Source of the DNA: Hyphomicrobium denitrificans 1NES1 | Lineage (GTDB): Bacteria; Pseudomonadota; Alphaproteobacteria; Rhizobiales; Hyphomicrobiaceae | Assembly (NCBI RefSeq): GCF_000230975.2 | Contig: NC_021172.1 | Location: forward strand, 744,001 to 808,000 | Direction: 5' to 3' | Length of the DNA: 64,000 nucleotides | Notes under the pieces: model-generated | Database searches by the model: none | What the model saw: the letters and a program-made list of their open reading frames with translations, nothing else | Told to the model about the DNA's origin: nothing | In this document: in pieces, positions 1-10,086 of the stretch | How the letters are laid out: each line of letters opens with the position of its first letter | Numbering within the stretch: the stretch's first letter is position 1 | Made by a program: the position numbers and the translations under genes

Positions 1-1452
1 CCAGCCGTGTTCCACCATGTCGTCACGCATGAAGAGAGTCGGATCGCCGATCATCACATCGTAGAGCAGCGTCTCATAGCCGACGTTCGGCTCCTTCGGA
101 AACCAGTCGTTATAGTGGAAGTCCATCTTGACGGCGGCGAGGTCTACGACCGGCCCGCGCCGCTTGACCTCGAACTGCAAGGATATGCCTTCGTCTGGCG
201 CGATACGCAGCACCAGCCAGTTGGGTCGCAGGGCATCAACCGGCGTGTATTGGAACGCGGTGTAGGGCGCTTGCTTAAAGCAGATTGCAATTTCAGTTTT
301 TCGGTTCGACAAGTGCTTGCCGGTTCGGACGTAAAACGGCACTCCGGCCCAACGCCAGTTATCGACTTCGAGCTTCATGGCGACATAAGTTTCGACGTTC
401 GAGTCCGTCGCCACGTGTGGCTCTTGTCGATAGGATTTGACCTTCTTGTCCAGTACGTTTCCGGCTCCGTATTGGCCCCGCGCAGCGCAAGCTGGTTCGA
501 CGGCAGGCATTGCGGCAAGCACATCGGCCTTCTTCGAGCGGATTGCGCGGGCATCGAAACCCGTGGGGGGCTCCATGGCCACCATCGAGAGCAATGAGAA
601 CACGTGATTGGGAATCATGTCGCGCAGGGCGCCAGTCACCTCGTAGAATGCGCCGCGCTGCTCGACGCCCACCGTTTCCGCCGCGGTGATCTGTACATGG
701 TCGATCCGATCGCGATTCCAAATCGGTTCAAACAGCCCGTTGCCGAAACGGAATGCCATGATACTCTGGACGGTGTCCTTACCCAGGAAGTGATCGATGC
801 GAAAAATTTGATCTTCGTGCAATGTGCGCAGGATTTGCGTGTTCAACGCGCCTGCCGAGTCCAGGCTATGCCCGAATGGCTTCTCGACGACCACGCGACG
901 CCAGAACCGCTGCTTCCCATCTTGATTCTCATTTTGATTGGTGAGTTTCGCCTCGCCGAGGTGGTCCACAACGGTACCGAAGAGACGATCGGCAACTGCG
1001 AGGTAGAAGATGGCGTTGCCATTGGTTCCATGCTCCTTTTCGGCATCTTGAAGAGAACCACGAAGCGCTTCGTACAATTCGGGCTTGGTCAGATCGCCCT
1101 GGATATACGACATTTTCTCCGCAAGCCGCTGCCACGCAGCCTCGTCGATGTGATCGATATCAAAATCGGTCACAGGATTTCCGACATAGCTTTTCAGAGT
1201 ATCGTAAAGGTAATCGCGCCAACTTTCCGAAGTTTCCGGTGTCCGCGCCACGCCGATCAGCGCGAATTTCTCCGGCAACGCCCTAGTGCGCGAGAGATTG
1301 TAAAGCGCGGGAATCACTAGGCGTTTGGTGAGGTCACCGGAAGCGCCAAAGATCACCATGACGCAAGGATCTGTCGGCTTGGGTTTCCGAGCCGGTGGGC
1401 ATTGAATGAGCTGCGCAGCATGGTGCGTTCGGACCGGAGCTTTGACGGACAT
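1..1452 (-). CDS. zwf: Glucose-6-phosphate 1-dehydrogenase (C-terminus cut by window edge)
   Basis: Oxidises glucose-6-phosphate to 6-phosphogluconolactone with NADP+, the entry step of the oxidative pentose phosphate or Entner-Doudoroff pathway in the cytoplasm. The frame is open for 484 codons from the ATG at 1452 to base 1 without a stop, so perhaps 10-30 residues are missing. The nucleotide-binding motif FGASGDLTKR lies near residue 38 and the catalytic signature RIDHFLGK near residue 200. It starts 4 bases after the gnd stop, with AGCGGAGTAG as a likely ribosome binding site inside gnd. Last visible gene of the tkt-tal/pgi-gnd-zwf operon. Identity is seen directly; the exact C-terminus is not visible. 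Confidence 0.95.
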   Translation of the reverse strand, partial: MSVKAPVRTHHAAQLIQCPPARKPKPTDPCVMVIFGASGDLTKRLVIPALYNLSRTRALPEKFALIGVARTPETSESWRDYLYDTLKSYVGNPVTDFDIDHIDEAAWQRLAEKMSYIQGDLTKPELYEALRGSLQDAEKEHGTNGNAIFYLAVADRLFGTVVDHLGEAKLTNQNENQDGKQRFWRRVVVEKPFGHSLDSAGALNTQILRTLHEDQIFRIDHFLGKDTVQSIMAFRFGNGLFEPIWNRDRIDHVQITAAETVGVEQRGAFYEVTGALRDMIPNHVFSLLSMVAMEPPTGFDARAIRSKKADVLAAMPAVEPACAARGQYGAGNVLDKKVKSYRQEPHVATDSNVETYVAMKLEVDNWRWAGVPFYVRTGKHLSNRKTEIAICFKQAPYTAFQYTPVDALRPNWLVLRIAPDEGISLQFEVKRRGPVVDLAAVKMDFHYNDWFPKEPNVGYETLLYDVMIGDPTLFMRDDMVEHGW

Positions 1453-1456
1453 CGAT

Positions 1457-2503
1457 CTACTCCGCTGGGTTTTGTGATGCCGCGCGTCCCTGCAATTTCT
1501 TTGTCCTTGTTTCGGGGGCAATGGGCTCGCTGCCCTCGATGTGGCCACCAAAGCCGAAGCGCATCGCCGAAAGGATCTTTTCCCCGAAGGTATGATCCTG
1601 CCGCGACCGGAAGCGGGCATAAAGCGCCGTCGAGAGCACCTCTGCCGGGACCGCTTCCTCAATCGCGGCCTCTACGGTCCATCGGCCCTCGCCGGAATCC
1701 TGGACGAAGCCGGAGAAATTCTGCAGCTGCGCGTCCTTCGCTAACGCCGCGGCGCTGAGATCGAGCAGCCAGGATGATATGACGCTGCCGCGCCGCCAGA
1801 CCTCCGCGATGTCCGGCATGTTGAGAACGAAGCGCTCATCGTCGGGTAGGTCCTTCGAGTCCTTGTTGTGCAGAATGTCGAAGCCCTCGGCGTAGGCTTG
1901 CATCAATCCGTACTCGATGCCGTTGTGCACCATCTTGACGAAGTGTCCAGCTCCAGATGGACCCGCATGAATATAGCCACGCTCCGCACGCGGATCTCCT
2001 TTCGCTCGGCCCGGTGTGCGCGTGATGTCGCCCAAACCTGGAGCAAGCGCTGCGAAGATTGGGTCGAGATGATCGATAACCTCCTTCGGACCACCGATCA
2101 TCATGCAATAGCCGCGTTCGATACCCCACACACCGCCAGATGTGCCGCAATCAACATAGCGGATGCTCTTCTCGGCCAATTTCTTCGCGCGCCGAATGTC
2201 GTCTTTATAAAAGGAGTTGCCGCCATCGATAATAATGTCGTTCGGTTCCAGCAGGCCGCCGAGGCGTTCGACAGTCTCCTCGGTTATTCGGCCGGCGGGT
2301 AACATAACCCAGACGGCGCGTGGCCGCTCCTTGAGCGTCTCGCCCAAATCCTCAAGTGATTGAACCACTGTGGCGCCCTCCTTAGCCAGCGCCACGCGCG
2401 GTTTTTCGTCGGCATCGAACACAACACAGTGGTGACTCGCCTTCATCAACCGACGAGAGATGTTGCCACCCATGCGGCCCAGACCGACCACGCCGATTTC
2501 CAT
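1457..2503 (-). CDS. gnd: 6-phosphogluconate dehydrogenase, decarboxylating (short form)
   Basis: Oxidatively decarboxylates 6-phosphogluconate to ribulose-5-phosphate. The protein is about 348 residues, the short GndA/YqeC type rather than the 470-residue form. It shows the Rossmann motif GLGRMGGN at the N-terminus, the substrate-loop [11 protein letters not shown], and the catalytic lysine region [13 protein letters not shown] near residue 175. I chose the ATG at 2503 because TAAGGAG lies 8 bases upstream; a GTG at 2512 would overlap that ribosome binding site. It lies between the fused tal-pgi gene and zwf in one operon, so it probably shares their transcript. Cofactor preference (NAD+ or NADP+) cannot be read here. 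Confidence 0.93.
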   Translation of the reverse strand: MEIGVVGLGRMGGNISRRLMKASHHCVVFDADEKPRVALAKEGATVVQSLEDLGETLKERPRAVWVMLPAGRITEETVERLGGLLEPNDIIIDGGNSFYKDDIRRAKKLAEKSIRYVDCGTSGGVWGIERGYCMMIGGPKEVIDHLDPIFAALAPGLGDITRTPGRAKGDPRAERGYIHAGPSGAGHFVKMVHNGIEYGLMQAYAEGFDILHNKDSKDLPDDERFVLNMPDIAEVWRRGSVISSWLLDLSAAALAKDAQLQNFSGFVQDSGEGRWTVEAAIEEAVPAEVLSTALYARFRSRQDHTFGEKILSAMRFGFGGHIEGSEPIAPETRTKKLQGRAASQNPAE

Positions 2504-2528
2504 TTGCGTCACTCCTTACAAAATATCG

Positions 2529-5357
2529 CTACTCCAGCGCTTCATCGATGGCGCGAGCCAGCTCAACAAGGCCTGCATCGACGTCCTTGACGTGAACGCG
2601 CAGTGCACGCCGGTTCCGTTCGACAAGCACATCGAGATCGCCACGCGCTTGGGCCGCCTTCACGATACCGAAGCTGTAGGAATGACCGGGAACGTCGATG
2701 TCGGACGGGTCATCGCAGGTGACCTGCAGAAATACACCGGAATTCGGCCCGCCCTTGTAGGCTTGTCCGGTTGAATGCTGGAAGCGAGGTCCGAAGCCGA
2801 GGGAGGTGGCTGCGTGCGTCTTGTCGCGGATGCGCGTGCGCATGGCAGTCATTGCTCGCGTGTGTATCTCATCGCGCTGGATGTAAGGTAGCAGAGCCAC
2901 ATAGTCGCCAGCCTTCATGCGCCCGAAATGGCTTTTCAAATATCCCGCCAGTGTGTTGTGTCGACCGAGTTCTGCGGCGTTGCGCGGATCGGCGTAGAGG
3001 GCGACGCCATTTTCACGAAATACCGGTTCTTCCTTCGGCAGGCTGTGCGATTTCTCGTAGACTTCAGTTAGCGCGCTCGACTTGACTTTGCTCGCCTCGA
3101 CGTCCGGCTGATCGAATGGGTCGATGCCGATGATCTTGCCAGCAACGGCGGTGGCGATCTCCCAACGGAAGAATTCCTGTCCGATGTGCCAGATATCCTT
3201 GACGTGGATTTTTGCAATCGGATGGCCGGCCTTCTCAAGTGCCGCCACAGCATCCTGTTGTGATTGAGCCGCTCGCCCATCCAGTTCCAGATATGCAAAG
3301 AAGCGGTCACTGCCGTAATGATCCGGTGTGTTCGGCGGTTCATCGGCCAGTGGAATGAGGCCGCAACCGTGCTTGCCTGTGCTTTCCGCCAGAAGCTGTT
3401 CCAGCCACGCCCCCAAATCGGCGATTTCCGGTGAAGCAATGATTGTCACCTTGTTGCGGCCGAAGCTCGTTGCCGCAATGCCGAGCGCGATGCCGAGTTT
3501 TACACCGGAATTCTCGGAAGGCGGCACGTCAGAGCCGCAGGCGCGTTCCATGAACAGCGCCGTCTCAAGAAGCCGTTTGACATCGAGCCCCATCGCCGCC
3601 GCCGGCACCAGACCGAACTTCGACAATACGGAGTAGCGGCCACCGATTGAGGGCACGCCGTAGAAGATATGGGCAAAGCCGAGTTGCTTAGCGCGACGCT
3701 CCAGCGACGATCCGGGGTCGGTTACGGCGACGAATTGATCGCCGGCCTTATGCTTGCCGCGTACAACGCCGACGCGTTCGAAAAAATAGTCCATGAAAAT
3801 GTTTGGCTCTAGCGTGCTGCCAGATTTTGAGGAGACAATGAAGAGCGTCTTGCCGAGGTCGATTGCGCGCTCAATCGCTTTGATCTGCGCGGGATCTGTG
3901 CTGTCCAGCATGTGAAAATGCGGCCAGCCTGTCTGCTGGCCGAACGTCTCGCTCAAGACTTCCGGACCCAAGCTCGAGCCGCCCATGCCAAGTAGAACGA
4001 CGTCGGTGAAATCGCGCTGCTTTACATCGGCCGCGAAGCCTTGCAATAGGCCGACACCGGCGAGCTCGTGGCCAACGATATCTAGCCAGCCGAGCCACTT
4101 ATCCTCGTCTGCCCCCGTCCAGAGTGATTTGTCGCCAGCCCAAAAGCGCCGAATGAATCCATTCTTGCGCCAGACCTCGAGTTCATTTTCGTAAGCCGAC
4201 TTCATTTCCGGGAATCCCGGAACGATTTCCAGATCCGCACGTTTGCCGTCGGTCAGCGCATGGCGGTTGCGCGCGATGGCGCCAAACAATTTGTCAAACG
4301 CCTCCGCGAACAATTGCACGCCATCGGTGACCAACTCATCCGTGACGTCCTTTAACGAAATGCCGTGCTTTTCTAGCGCCGCGAGCACCGCACGTGCGCC
4401 CGATACGTCTTGTTCTATGGCGTCGGGTGTCGCTTGGCCGTGGTCTCGGAACGCATCTATCGTTGCCGGCGGCATGGTGTTCACGGTATCTCGACCGACG
4501 AGACCTTCCACATACATTGTGTCCTTGTAGGCAGGATTCTTCGTGCTGGTTGAAGCCCAGAGCAGCCGTTGTGTCTTGGCGCCGGCAGCCGCGAGACGTT
4601 CCCAACGTGGACCAGAGAATAGTGCTTTGTATTGAACGTAGGCGAGTTTCGCGTTGGCGATCGCAGCCTTGCCGTGCAATTCGTCCGCGACTTCTTTGTC
4701 ACCAAGCTTATCAAGCTGCTTATCGACTGCGGTGTCGATGCGGCTGACGAAGAAGCTCGCGACACTGCCGACCTTGGTAATGTCACCGTCAGATTTCTTA
4801 AGATCTTCGAGCCCGGAGATATAGGCTTCAACGACTTGCTCGTAGACGTTCACGGAAAAGAGCAACGTGATGTTGATGTTCAGTCCGCGGCCGATCAACT
4901 GGCGGATTGCCGGTATGCCGGCTGGCGTCGCCGGGACCTTCACCATCAGGTTCGGACGATCCACTGCCGTACATAGCCGCAGCGCTTCCCTCACCGTGGC
5001 TTCCGTATCGTTGGCCAGATAGGGCGAACATTCGAGGCTGACGTAGCCGTCGCGGCCGTGCGTGTTGTCGTAAACTGGACGCAGGACATCAGCGGCCGCC
5101 CGAATGTCGGCAAATGCAAGATGTTCATAGATCGCGGAGATGCTGTGATCAGCCTGCACTTGAAAGTGCTTCAACGCATCGGTGTATTCATTGGTCTCGG
5201 CTATAGCTTTCTCGAAGATTGACGGATTTGACGTAACACCCTTCAAGCCATCGCGTTCGACGAGTGTGCGAAGTTCGCCTTTATCGATAAGGCTGCGCTT
5301 TATGTAATCCAGCCAAAGTGACTGGCCGAGCGCTTCAAGCTGTTTCAGCGGATTCAT
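2529..5357 (-). CDS. Bifunctional transaldolase / phosphoglucose isomerase
   Basis: A natural fusion of two pentose-phosphate enzymes in 942 residues. Residues 1 to about 360 are transaldolase (LMVKVPATPAG carries the Schiff-base lysine; GVTSNPSIFEKAI is typical). Residues from about 380 on are glucose-6-phosphate isomerase (GMGGSSLGPEVLSE; SSKSGSTLEPN as sugar-phosphate loop). Together they link sedoheptulose-7-P/glyceraldehyde-3-P exchange to fructose-6-P/glucose-6-P interconversion. The start has AAGGAG 8 bases upstream and overlaps the tkt stop by four bases (ATGA), which suggests translational coupling. The fusion is known from several bacterial groups, so it is not new. Both halves look intact. 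Confidence 0.96.
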   Translation of the reverse strand: MNPLKQLEALGQSLWLDYIKRSLIDKGELRTLVERDGLKGVTSNPSIFEKAIAETNEYTDALKHFQVQADHSISAIYEHLAFADIRAAADVLRPVYDNTHGRDGYVSLECSPYLANDTEATVREALRLCTAVDRPNLMVKVPATPAGIPAIRQLIGRGLNINITLLFSVNVYEQVVEAYISGLEDLKKSDGDITKVGSVASFFVSRIDTAVDKQLDKLGDKEVADELHGKAAIANAKLAYVQYKALFSGPRWERLAAAGAKTQRLLWASTSTKNPAYKDTMYVEGLVGRDTVNTMPPATIDAFRDHGQATPDAIEQDVSGARAVLAALEKHGISLKDVTDELVTDGVQLFAEAFDKLFGAIARNRHALTDGKRADLEIVPGFPEMKSAYENELEVWRKNGFIRRFWAGDKSLWTGADEDKWLGWLDIVGHELAGVGLLQGFAADVKQRDFTDVVLLGMGGSSLGPEVLSETFGQQTGWPHFHMLDSTDPAQIKAIERAIDLGKTLFIVSSKSGSTLEPNIFMDYFFERVGVVRGKHKAGDQFVAVTDPGSSLERRAKQLGFAHIFYGVPSIGGRYSVLSKFGLVPAAAMGLDVKRLLETALFMERACGSDVPPSENSGVKLGIALGIAATSFGRNKVTIIASPEIADLGAWLEQLLAESTGKHGCGLIPLADEPPNTPDHYGSDRFFAYLELDGRAAQSQQDAVAALEKAGHPIAKIHVKDIWHIGQEFFRWEIATAVAGKIIGIDPFDQPDVEASKVKSSALTEVYEKSHSLPKEEPVFRENGVALYADPRNAAELGRHNTLAGYLKSHFGRMKAGDYVALLPYIQRDEIHTRAMTAMRTRIRDKTHAATSLGFGPRFQHSTGQAYKGGPNSGVFLQVTCDDPSDIDVPGHSYSFGIVKAAQARGDLDVLVERNRRALRVHVKDVDAGLVELARAIDEALE

Positions 5358-7465
5358 GCGGCCTTCTCCTTAGCCAATCCGAGCTGTTGTCTCGCCGCGG
5401 TAAGCACCGCCTCCCGCGTGAAGCCGAATTTCTTCATTAGATCTTTGATCGGCGCGGAGGCGCCAAAGGTATGCATGCCGATCCTCGCACCGCCCGGGCC
5501 GACATAACGATCCCAACCGATCACCGATCCAGCCTCGACGGACACGCGCGCTTTGATTTCGGGCGGCAGCACGCTGTCGCGATAAGCCTGATCCTGCTGT
5601 TCGAACAATTCCCACGACGGCATGCTGACAAGACGAGCCGCGACACCCTCTTTGTTCAGTGCCTCGTAGGCGTCAGCGCAAAGCGCAACTTCGCTGCCGG
5701 TGCCGATCAGGATCACTGCCGGTTTCCCGCGTTTGGCATCCGCCATGACGTAGGCGCCGCGAGCAACGCCGGCGGCAGAGGCGTAGATCGTGCGGTCGAA
5801 GGTGGTGAGAGGCTGCCGGGTTAGTATGAGGCATGCCGGCTGATGCTTCAGCCCGACGACGACCCGCCAAGCCTCGACAACTTCGTTGGCGTCGGCCGGT
5901 CGGAGCGTAATGAGATCCGGAATGCTTCGCAGCGCGACGAGTTGCTCGACCGGTTGGTGCGTCGGACCATCTTCGCCGAGACCAATTGAATCGTGCGTGA
6001 AGATATAAATGACTGGCAGTTCCATCAGCGCGCCGAGGCGGATGGGCGCCTTCATGTAATCCGAAAAGTTGAGAAAGCTCGAGCCGTACGCACGGATATT
6101 GGACAGTGCGAGCCCGTTTAGAATCGTTCCCATCGCGTGTTCGCGAATTCCGAAATGCAGATTGCGACCGCCGTACTTGCCGGCCTCGAAGTCTCCAGCG
6201 GCTTCGATTGTAAGGCGCGTCTTGGTCGAAGGTGAAAGATCGGCTGAGCCGCCGATAAGTGAGGGACAATGCCGCGCGATGGCGTTCTGGACCTTGCTGG
6301 AGGAATCGCGCGTCGCGAGACCTTTCGGGTCAGCAGCGAAGCTTGGCAGATTGGCGTCCCATCCGTCGGGGAGTTCGCGCTTCTGCAACCGCTCGATTTC
6401 TCTGCTGAGCTTGGGGTATTTGGATTTGTAGGCCTTAATAAGTTCCGACCAGCCCTTTTGTAGACGCCGTCCGCGTTCGCCGATGCTGGCGTTGAAGTGC
6501 TGACGCACACCATCGGGGACGAGAAACTCGGCATCTTCCGGCCAGCCATAGGCGCGCTTCGCCAGACGAATTTCTTCCACACCAAGTGGCTCGCCATGTG
6601 CCGCGTTGGTATCCTGCTTATGGGGTGCGCCATAGCCGATATGGCTGTCGACGATGATCAAGGTCGGAACGTCGTGTGAGCGCCGGAAGGTTTCGATCGC
6701 GTCTGCGATCCGCTCGGTGTCGTTGGCATCACCGACGCGATGCACGTTCCAGCCATAGGCAAGGAAGCGCGCCGCAACGTCGTCGCTGAAGGCAAGATCC
6801 GTATGGCCTTCGATCGTGACGCGATTGCTGTCGTAAATCCAGCAGAGGTTCCCGAGCATGAGGTGGCCTGCGATCGAGGCAGCTTCGCTCGTGACGCCTT
6901 CCATCATGTCGCCGTCACCGCAGAAGGCATAAACGTCGTAGTTGAACACCTCGAAGTCAGGCTTATTGAAGTGCTTCGCCAGCCAACGCTCTGCGATCGC
7001 CATGCCGACGCTCATCCCACAGCCCTGACCCAAAGGCCCGGTCGTCGCCTCGATACCCGTTGTGCGACGATACTCAGGATGTCCGGGACATTTACTGTCT
7101 AACTGGCGGAAGCGTTTGATGTCGCCGATGGTAACCGCGAGCTCGCCGGAACGTACCTGCTCGCCATTATTGGGATTCTTGACGCCGGTGAGATGCAGCA
7201 TCGAATAGAGCAGCATCGACGCATGTCCATTGGACAGCACGAAGCGGTCGCGATTTGGCCAAGACGCGTCATCCGGATCAAAGCGCAGAAAGCGTTGCCA
7301 TAATGTGTAAATGACGGGCGCCAAGGCCATAGGGGTGCCGGGGTGGCCGGATTCGGCCTGCTGCACCGCATCCATCGACAATGTACGGATGGTGTTGATG
7401 CACCGTTCGTCGATAGATCGATCGCCAGATGTTGGCCGCGTATTCCTATCTGTGCCGCTACTCAT
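5354..7465 (-). CDS. tkt: Transketolase
   Basis: Thiamine-diphosphate enzyme that moves two-carbon units between ketose and aldose phosphates. At 703 residues it is full length. The ThDP motif GDGDMMEGVTSEA and the DSNRVTIEG segment are clear, as are the central GHPGTPMALAP and the pyrimidine-domain HDSIGLGEDGPTHQP motif. It is the first gene of the operon and its stop overlaps the start of tal-pgi. The ribosome binding site is weak. In a methylotroph it could serve sugar interconversion in general; nothing here marks it as a dihydroxyacetone synthase. Confidence 0.96.
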   Translation of the reverse strand: MSSGTDRNTRPTSGDRSIDERCINTIRTLSMDAVQQAESGHPGTPMALAPVIYTLWQRFLRFDPDDASWPNRDRFVLSNGHASMLLYSMLHLTGVKNPNNGEQVRSGELAVTIGDIKRFRQLDSKCPGHPEYRRTTGIEATTGPLGQGCGMSVGMAIAERWLAKHFNKPDFEVFNYDVYAFCGDGDMMEGVTSEAASIAGHLMLGNLCWIYDSNRVTIEGHTDLAFSDDVAARFLAYGWNVHRVGDANDTERIADAIETFRRSHDVPTLIIVDSHIGYGAPHKQDTNAAHGEPLGVEEIRLAKRAYGWPEDAEFLVPDGVRQHFNASIGERGRRLQKGWSELIKAYKSKYPKLSREIERLQKRELPDGWDANLPSFAADPKGLATRDSSSKVQNAIARHCPSLIGGSADLSPSTKTRLTIEAAGDFEAGKYGGRNLHFGIREHAMGTILNGLALSNIRAYGSSFLNFSDYMKAPIRLGALMELPVIYIFTHDSIGLGEDGPTHQPVEQLVALRSIPDLITLRPADANEVVEAWRVVVGLKHQPACLILTRQPLTTFDRTIYASAAGVARGAYVMADAKRGKPAVILIGTGSEVALCADAYEALNKEGVAARLVSMPSWELFEQQDQAYRDSVLPPEIKARVSVEAGSVIGWDRYVGPGGARIGMHTFGASAPIKDLMKKFGFTREAVLTAARQQLGLAKEKAA

Positions 7466-7838
7466 GACTACGACCCGCGTTTTTAAAATCCCGGCGGTCT
7501 AGTCGGCTGGCTCGTCGCCTTCTTCGTAATGGTGAAAAGCAGTCGGCCTGATATCTCTCCGTCGATCTCGAGAGTCAGTTGGCGCTGATGTTGTGCAAAT
7601 ACCAGCGTCAGGGAAAGTGAATAAGGATTAAGGTTGTCCGTTTGCAGGGCCATCTTTTCGCAGCGCCGCTATGAAAAACGGACACGCGGCAAATTCGTTC
7701 CCATCTTACAAGTTACAGGCGCCGAAGCCAGCCTTCGGTTGCACTGTCGTTTGGATCATAATCCTATGCGGAATCGTCGCTGCTAGACTGAGAGACCGGA
7801 CAATTTCACCGTCGATATTGTCTGAAAGGGCCTCGCGA
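7466..7838. promoter_or_regulatory. Intergenic region between divergent tkt operon and glucosidase genes
   Basis: A 373-base gap between two divergently transcribed operons, so it must hold promoters for both. I see no unambiguous -35/-10 pair or operator. An in-frame upstream extension of the glucosidase gene back to 7671 exists, with a hydrophobic stretch, but it is not typical of the family and I leave it out. Confidence 0.5.
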
Positions 7839-10001
7839 ATGGTATTCAAGGTTCAAGTCGGGCCAGCACTCATCGCGATCCATCAGGGACAGACGGTATT
7901 GGTCACCGATCCTGACGGGCAGGTGAAATTGCCAAGCAAACACGGAATGTATTTCCGTGACACCAGGGTCATCAGCGCTTGGGCGATTTACGCGAACGGA
8001 GAACCGTGGGACCTGCTGAACGGCGGCGCCATCTCCGCTCATGCGGCGCGCATCTACCAGACGAACCACGCCTTCATGAGCGAGGATGGGGCGATCCCGG
8101 CACGCTCGCTGGGCTTGCTGATAGGCCGCCACGTTGAAGGAGGGATGCACGAGGATATCGACGTCACGAACAACGGCCGAACGGTAGTTCGCTTCAATCT
8201 TGAAATTGTAATCCGCGCCGATTTTGCCGACATCTTCGAGGTCAAGAGCGATGCGATCGTGCGACGGGGTTGCATCACGACATCGTGGTCCGGCAAACGG
8301 CAGATGCTTCGCGTGACCTATCGCAACAAGGACTTCTGCCGGGAGGTCGTTGTCCATGCGGGGAAAGGCGACGGTGGTCCGGCGTTGAGTGCGAATGGGC
8401 GGCTCAGCTTCGAGATCGCATTGAAGGCCGGGGAGACTTGGCATCGCTGTCTGATTTATGAACTTGCGGATGGCAAGAAACGCGTTCAAGCGCCGGGGAA
8501 GTGCATAGATTCCAGCGCAATGACGCGCCACGCCGGAGAGATCAGCAAATGGCAGCGAACCGTTCTGAAAATTACGACCAGCAACGAGGAGTTCTATCGC
8601 TGCTACAATCAGGGCGTCCTCGACATGGCTGCGCTTCGGCTGCTGCTGAAGGGAACCGACCGCATGGTGTTTGTTCCCGCCGCCGGGCTGCCCTGGTTCG
8701 TGGCTCTCTTCGGTCGTGATACGCTGATCGCGTCGTTGCAGACAATGATCGTCTACCCGGAATTCGCTGCCGGTGCGCTGGAGGTGCTGGGCCAGTATCA
8801 GGCGACGGAGCACGACGACTACAGAGACGCCGAACCGGGGAAGATACTGCACGAGCTTCGATACGGCGAGCTGGCGCATTTCAAATTGATCCCGCATACG
8901 CCGTACTACGGCACCGCGGATGCGACGCCGTTGTATCTGGTAGCGCTTCACGCAGCGTGGCGAGCCACGGGCGACCGTGAGCTGATCGAGCGGCAACTGC
9001 CCAATGCCGAGGCCTGCCTGACTTGGATCGAGAAGTACGGCGATCGCGACGGCGACGGGTTTCAAGAATACCAAACTCGCTCGGAGGCTGGCTATGAGAA
9101 CATGTCTTGGAAGGATTCTGGAGATGCGGTGATGTATCCTGATGGGACGCCGGTATCCGGACCAAAGGCATTGTGTGAATTGCAAGGTTATGTCTACGAC
9201 GCCTGGCTACGTATGGCCGAGATTTACGATGAACTCGGCAACAAACGGCGCGCCAACGCCCTGCGCATAAAGGCGGCGGAGCTATTCAAGAAGTTCAACG
9301 ACGCATTCTGGGACGAGGGCTCGGGCTTCTATGCCTATGCGCTGGACGGCCAAAAGAAGAAGGTAATGTCGGTGGCGTCCAATGTCGGACAGTGTTTGTG
9401 GTCCGGCATAATTGAGCCGAGACGCGCCGGGATCGTCATAAAGCGTCTGATGCGGAAAGATATGTGGAGTGGCTGGGGCATACGCACGCTCTCGGCGGAT
9501 CATCCCTCATTTAATCCGTATAACTATCAGACCGGAGCTGTATGGCCGCATGACAACTCGCTTATTGCATTAGGCATGCGTCGCTATGGGTTTGCATCGG
9601 AGGCGGCGATGGTGGCGCGCGATATCAGCGGAGCGGCGAGGCATTTTCTGTTGAACCAGTTGCCGGAGTTGTATGCTGGGCTGCAGCGCGACGGCGCGAG
9701 CTTTCCCGTGCAATATCTCGGCGCCAACGTGCCGCAAGCGTGGGCAGCGGGGGCCCCATTCATGCTTCTCCAGGCGATGCTGGGGCTGCAGCAGGATGCG
9801 CCGCGTGGCAAATTGTACGTCGATCCCGCGCTTCCTGACTGGTTACCCGATGTGACGCTGATCGATCTGCGGCTGGGGCGGGCGCGCTTTGATATCCGCT
9901 TCTGGCGAGACGGTAAGGAAACGTTATTCAAGGTGACGAAGGGGAAGCGAAACGCTGTTGAGCGGATGAGACATCGCGATGTCTGGAAGCGTGACCAGTA
10001 G
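7839..10001 (+). CDS. Amylo-alpha-1,6-glucosidase (glycogen debranching family)
   Basis: Predicted to hydrolyse alpha-1,6 branch points in glycogen-like glucans. The protein has about 720 residues. The N-terminal beta-sandwich begins with the family pattern around VTDPDGQV and GMYFRDTR, followed by a linker and an (alpha/alpha)6 barrel with LPWFVALFGRDTLIAS and YQTGAVWPHDNSLIA. I chose the ATG at 7839 (AAAGGG upstream, family-like N-terminus) over an upstream in-frame ATG at 7671. The next gene starts 85 bases downstream on the same strand, so the two probably act together in storage-glucan turnover. Some members of this family act on other glycosides, so the substrate is inferred. Confidence 0.88.
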   Translation: MVFKVQVGPALIAIHQGQTVLVTDPDGQVKLPSKHGMYFRDTRVISAWAIYANGEPWDLLNGGAISAHAARIYQTNHAFMSEDGAIPARSLGLLIGRHVEGGMHEDIDVTNNGRTVVRFNLEIVIRADFADIFEVKSDAIVRRGCITTSWSGKRQMLRVTYRNKDFCREVVVHAGKGDGGPALSANGRLSFEIALKAGETWHRCLIYELADGKKRVQAPGKCIDSSAMTRHAGEISKWQRTVLKITTSNEEFYRCYNQGVLDMAALRLLLKGTDRMVFVPAAGLPWFVALFGRDTLIASLQTMIVYPEFAAGALEVLGQYQATEHDDYRDAEPGKILHELRYGELAHFKLIPHTPYYGTADATPLYLVALHAAWRATGDRELIERQLPNAEACLTWIEKYGDRDGDGFQEYQTRSEAGYENMSWKDSGDAVMYPDGTPVSGPKALCELQGYVYDAWLRMAEIYDELGNKRRANALRIKAAELFKKFNDAFWDEGSGFYAYALDGQKKKVMSVASNVGQCLWSGIIEPRRAGIVIKRLMRKDMWSGWGIRTLSADHPSFNPYNYQTGAVWPHDNSLIALGMRRYGFASEAAMVARDISGAARHFLLNQLPELYAGLQRDGASFPVQYLGANVPQAWAAGAPFMLLQAMLGLQQDAPRGKLYVDPALPDWLPDVTLIDLRLGRARFDIRFWRDGKETLFKVTKGKRNAVERMRHRDVWKRDQ

Positions 10002-10086
10002 GTAAGAAGCACACCCGGCGACGCGAAAATGACTGCTTGGTTGTTTCGCGACGTGACACCGCACAATAATCGTCGAGAAAACGCCG

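Noticed and set aside
7..1320. Two in-line plus-strand frames of 196 and 238 codons
   Set aside because: Shadows of zwf, which is open on the minus strand through the window edge and carries its catalytic motifs.
7806..9185. 459-codon open frame on the minus strand
   Set aside because: Entirely antisense to the amylo-alpha-1,6-glucosidase gene, which has family motifs; the antisense product shows no domain and has the composition of a GC-rich shadow.
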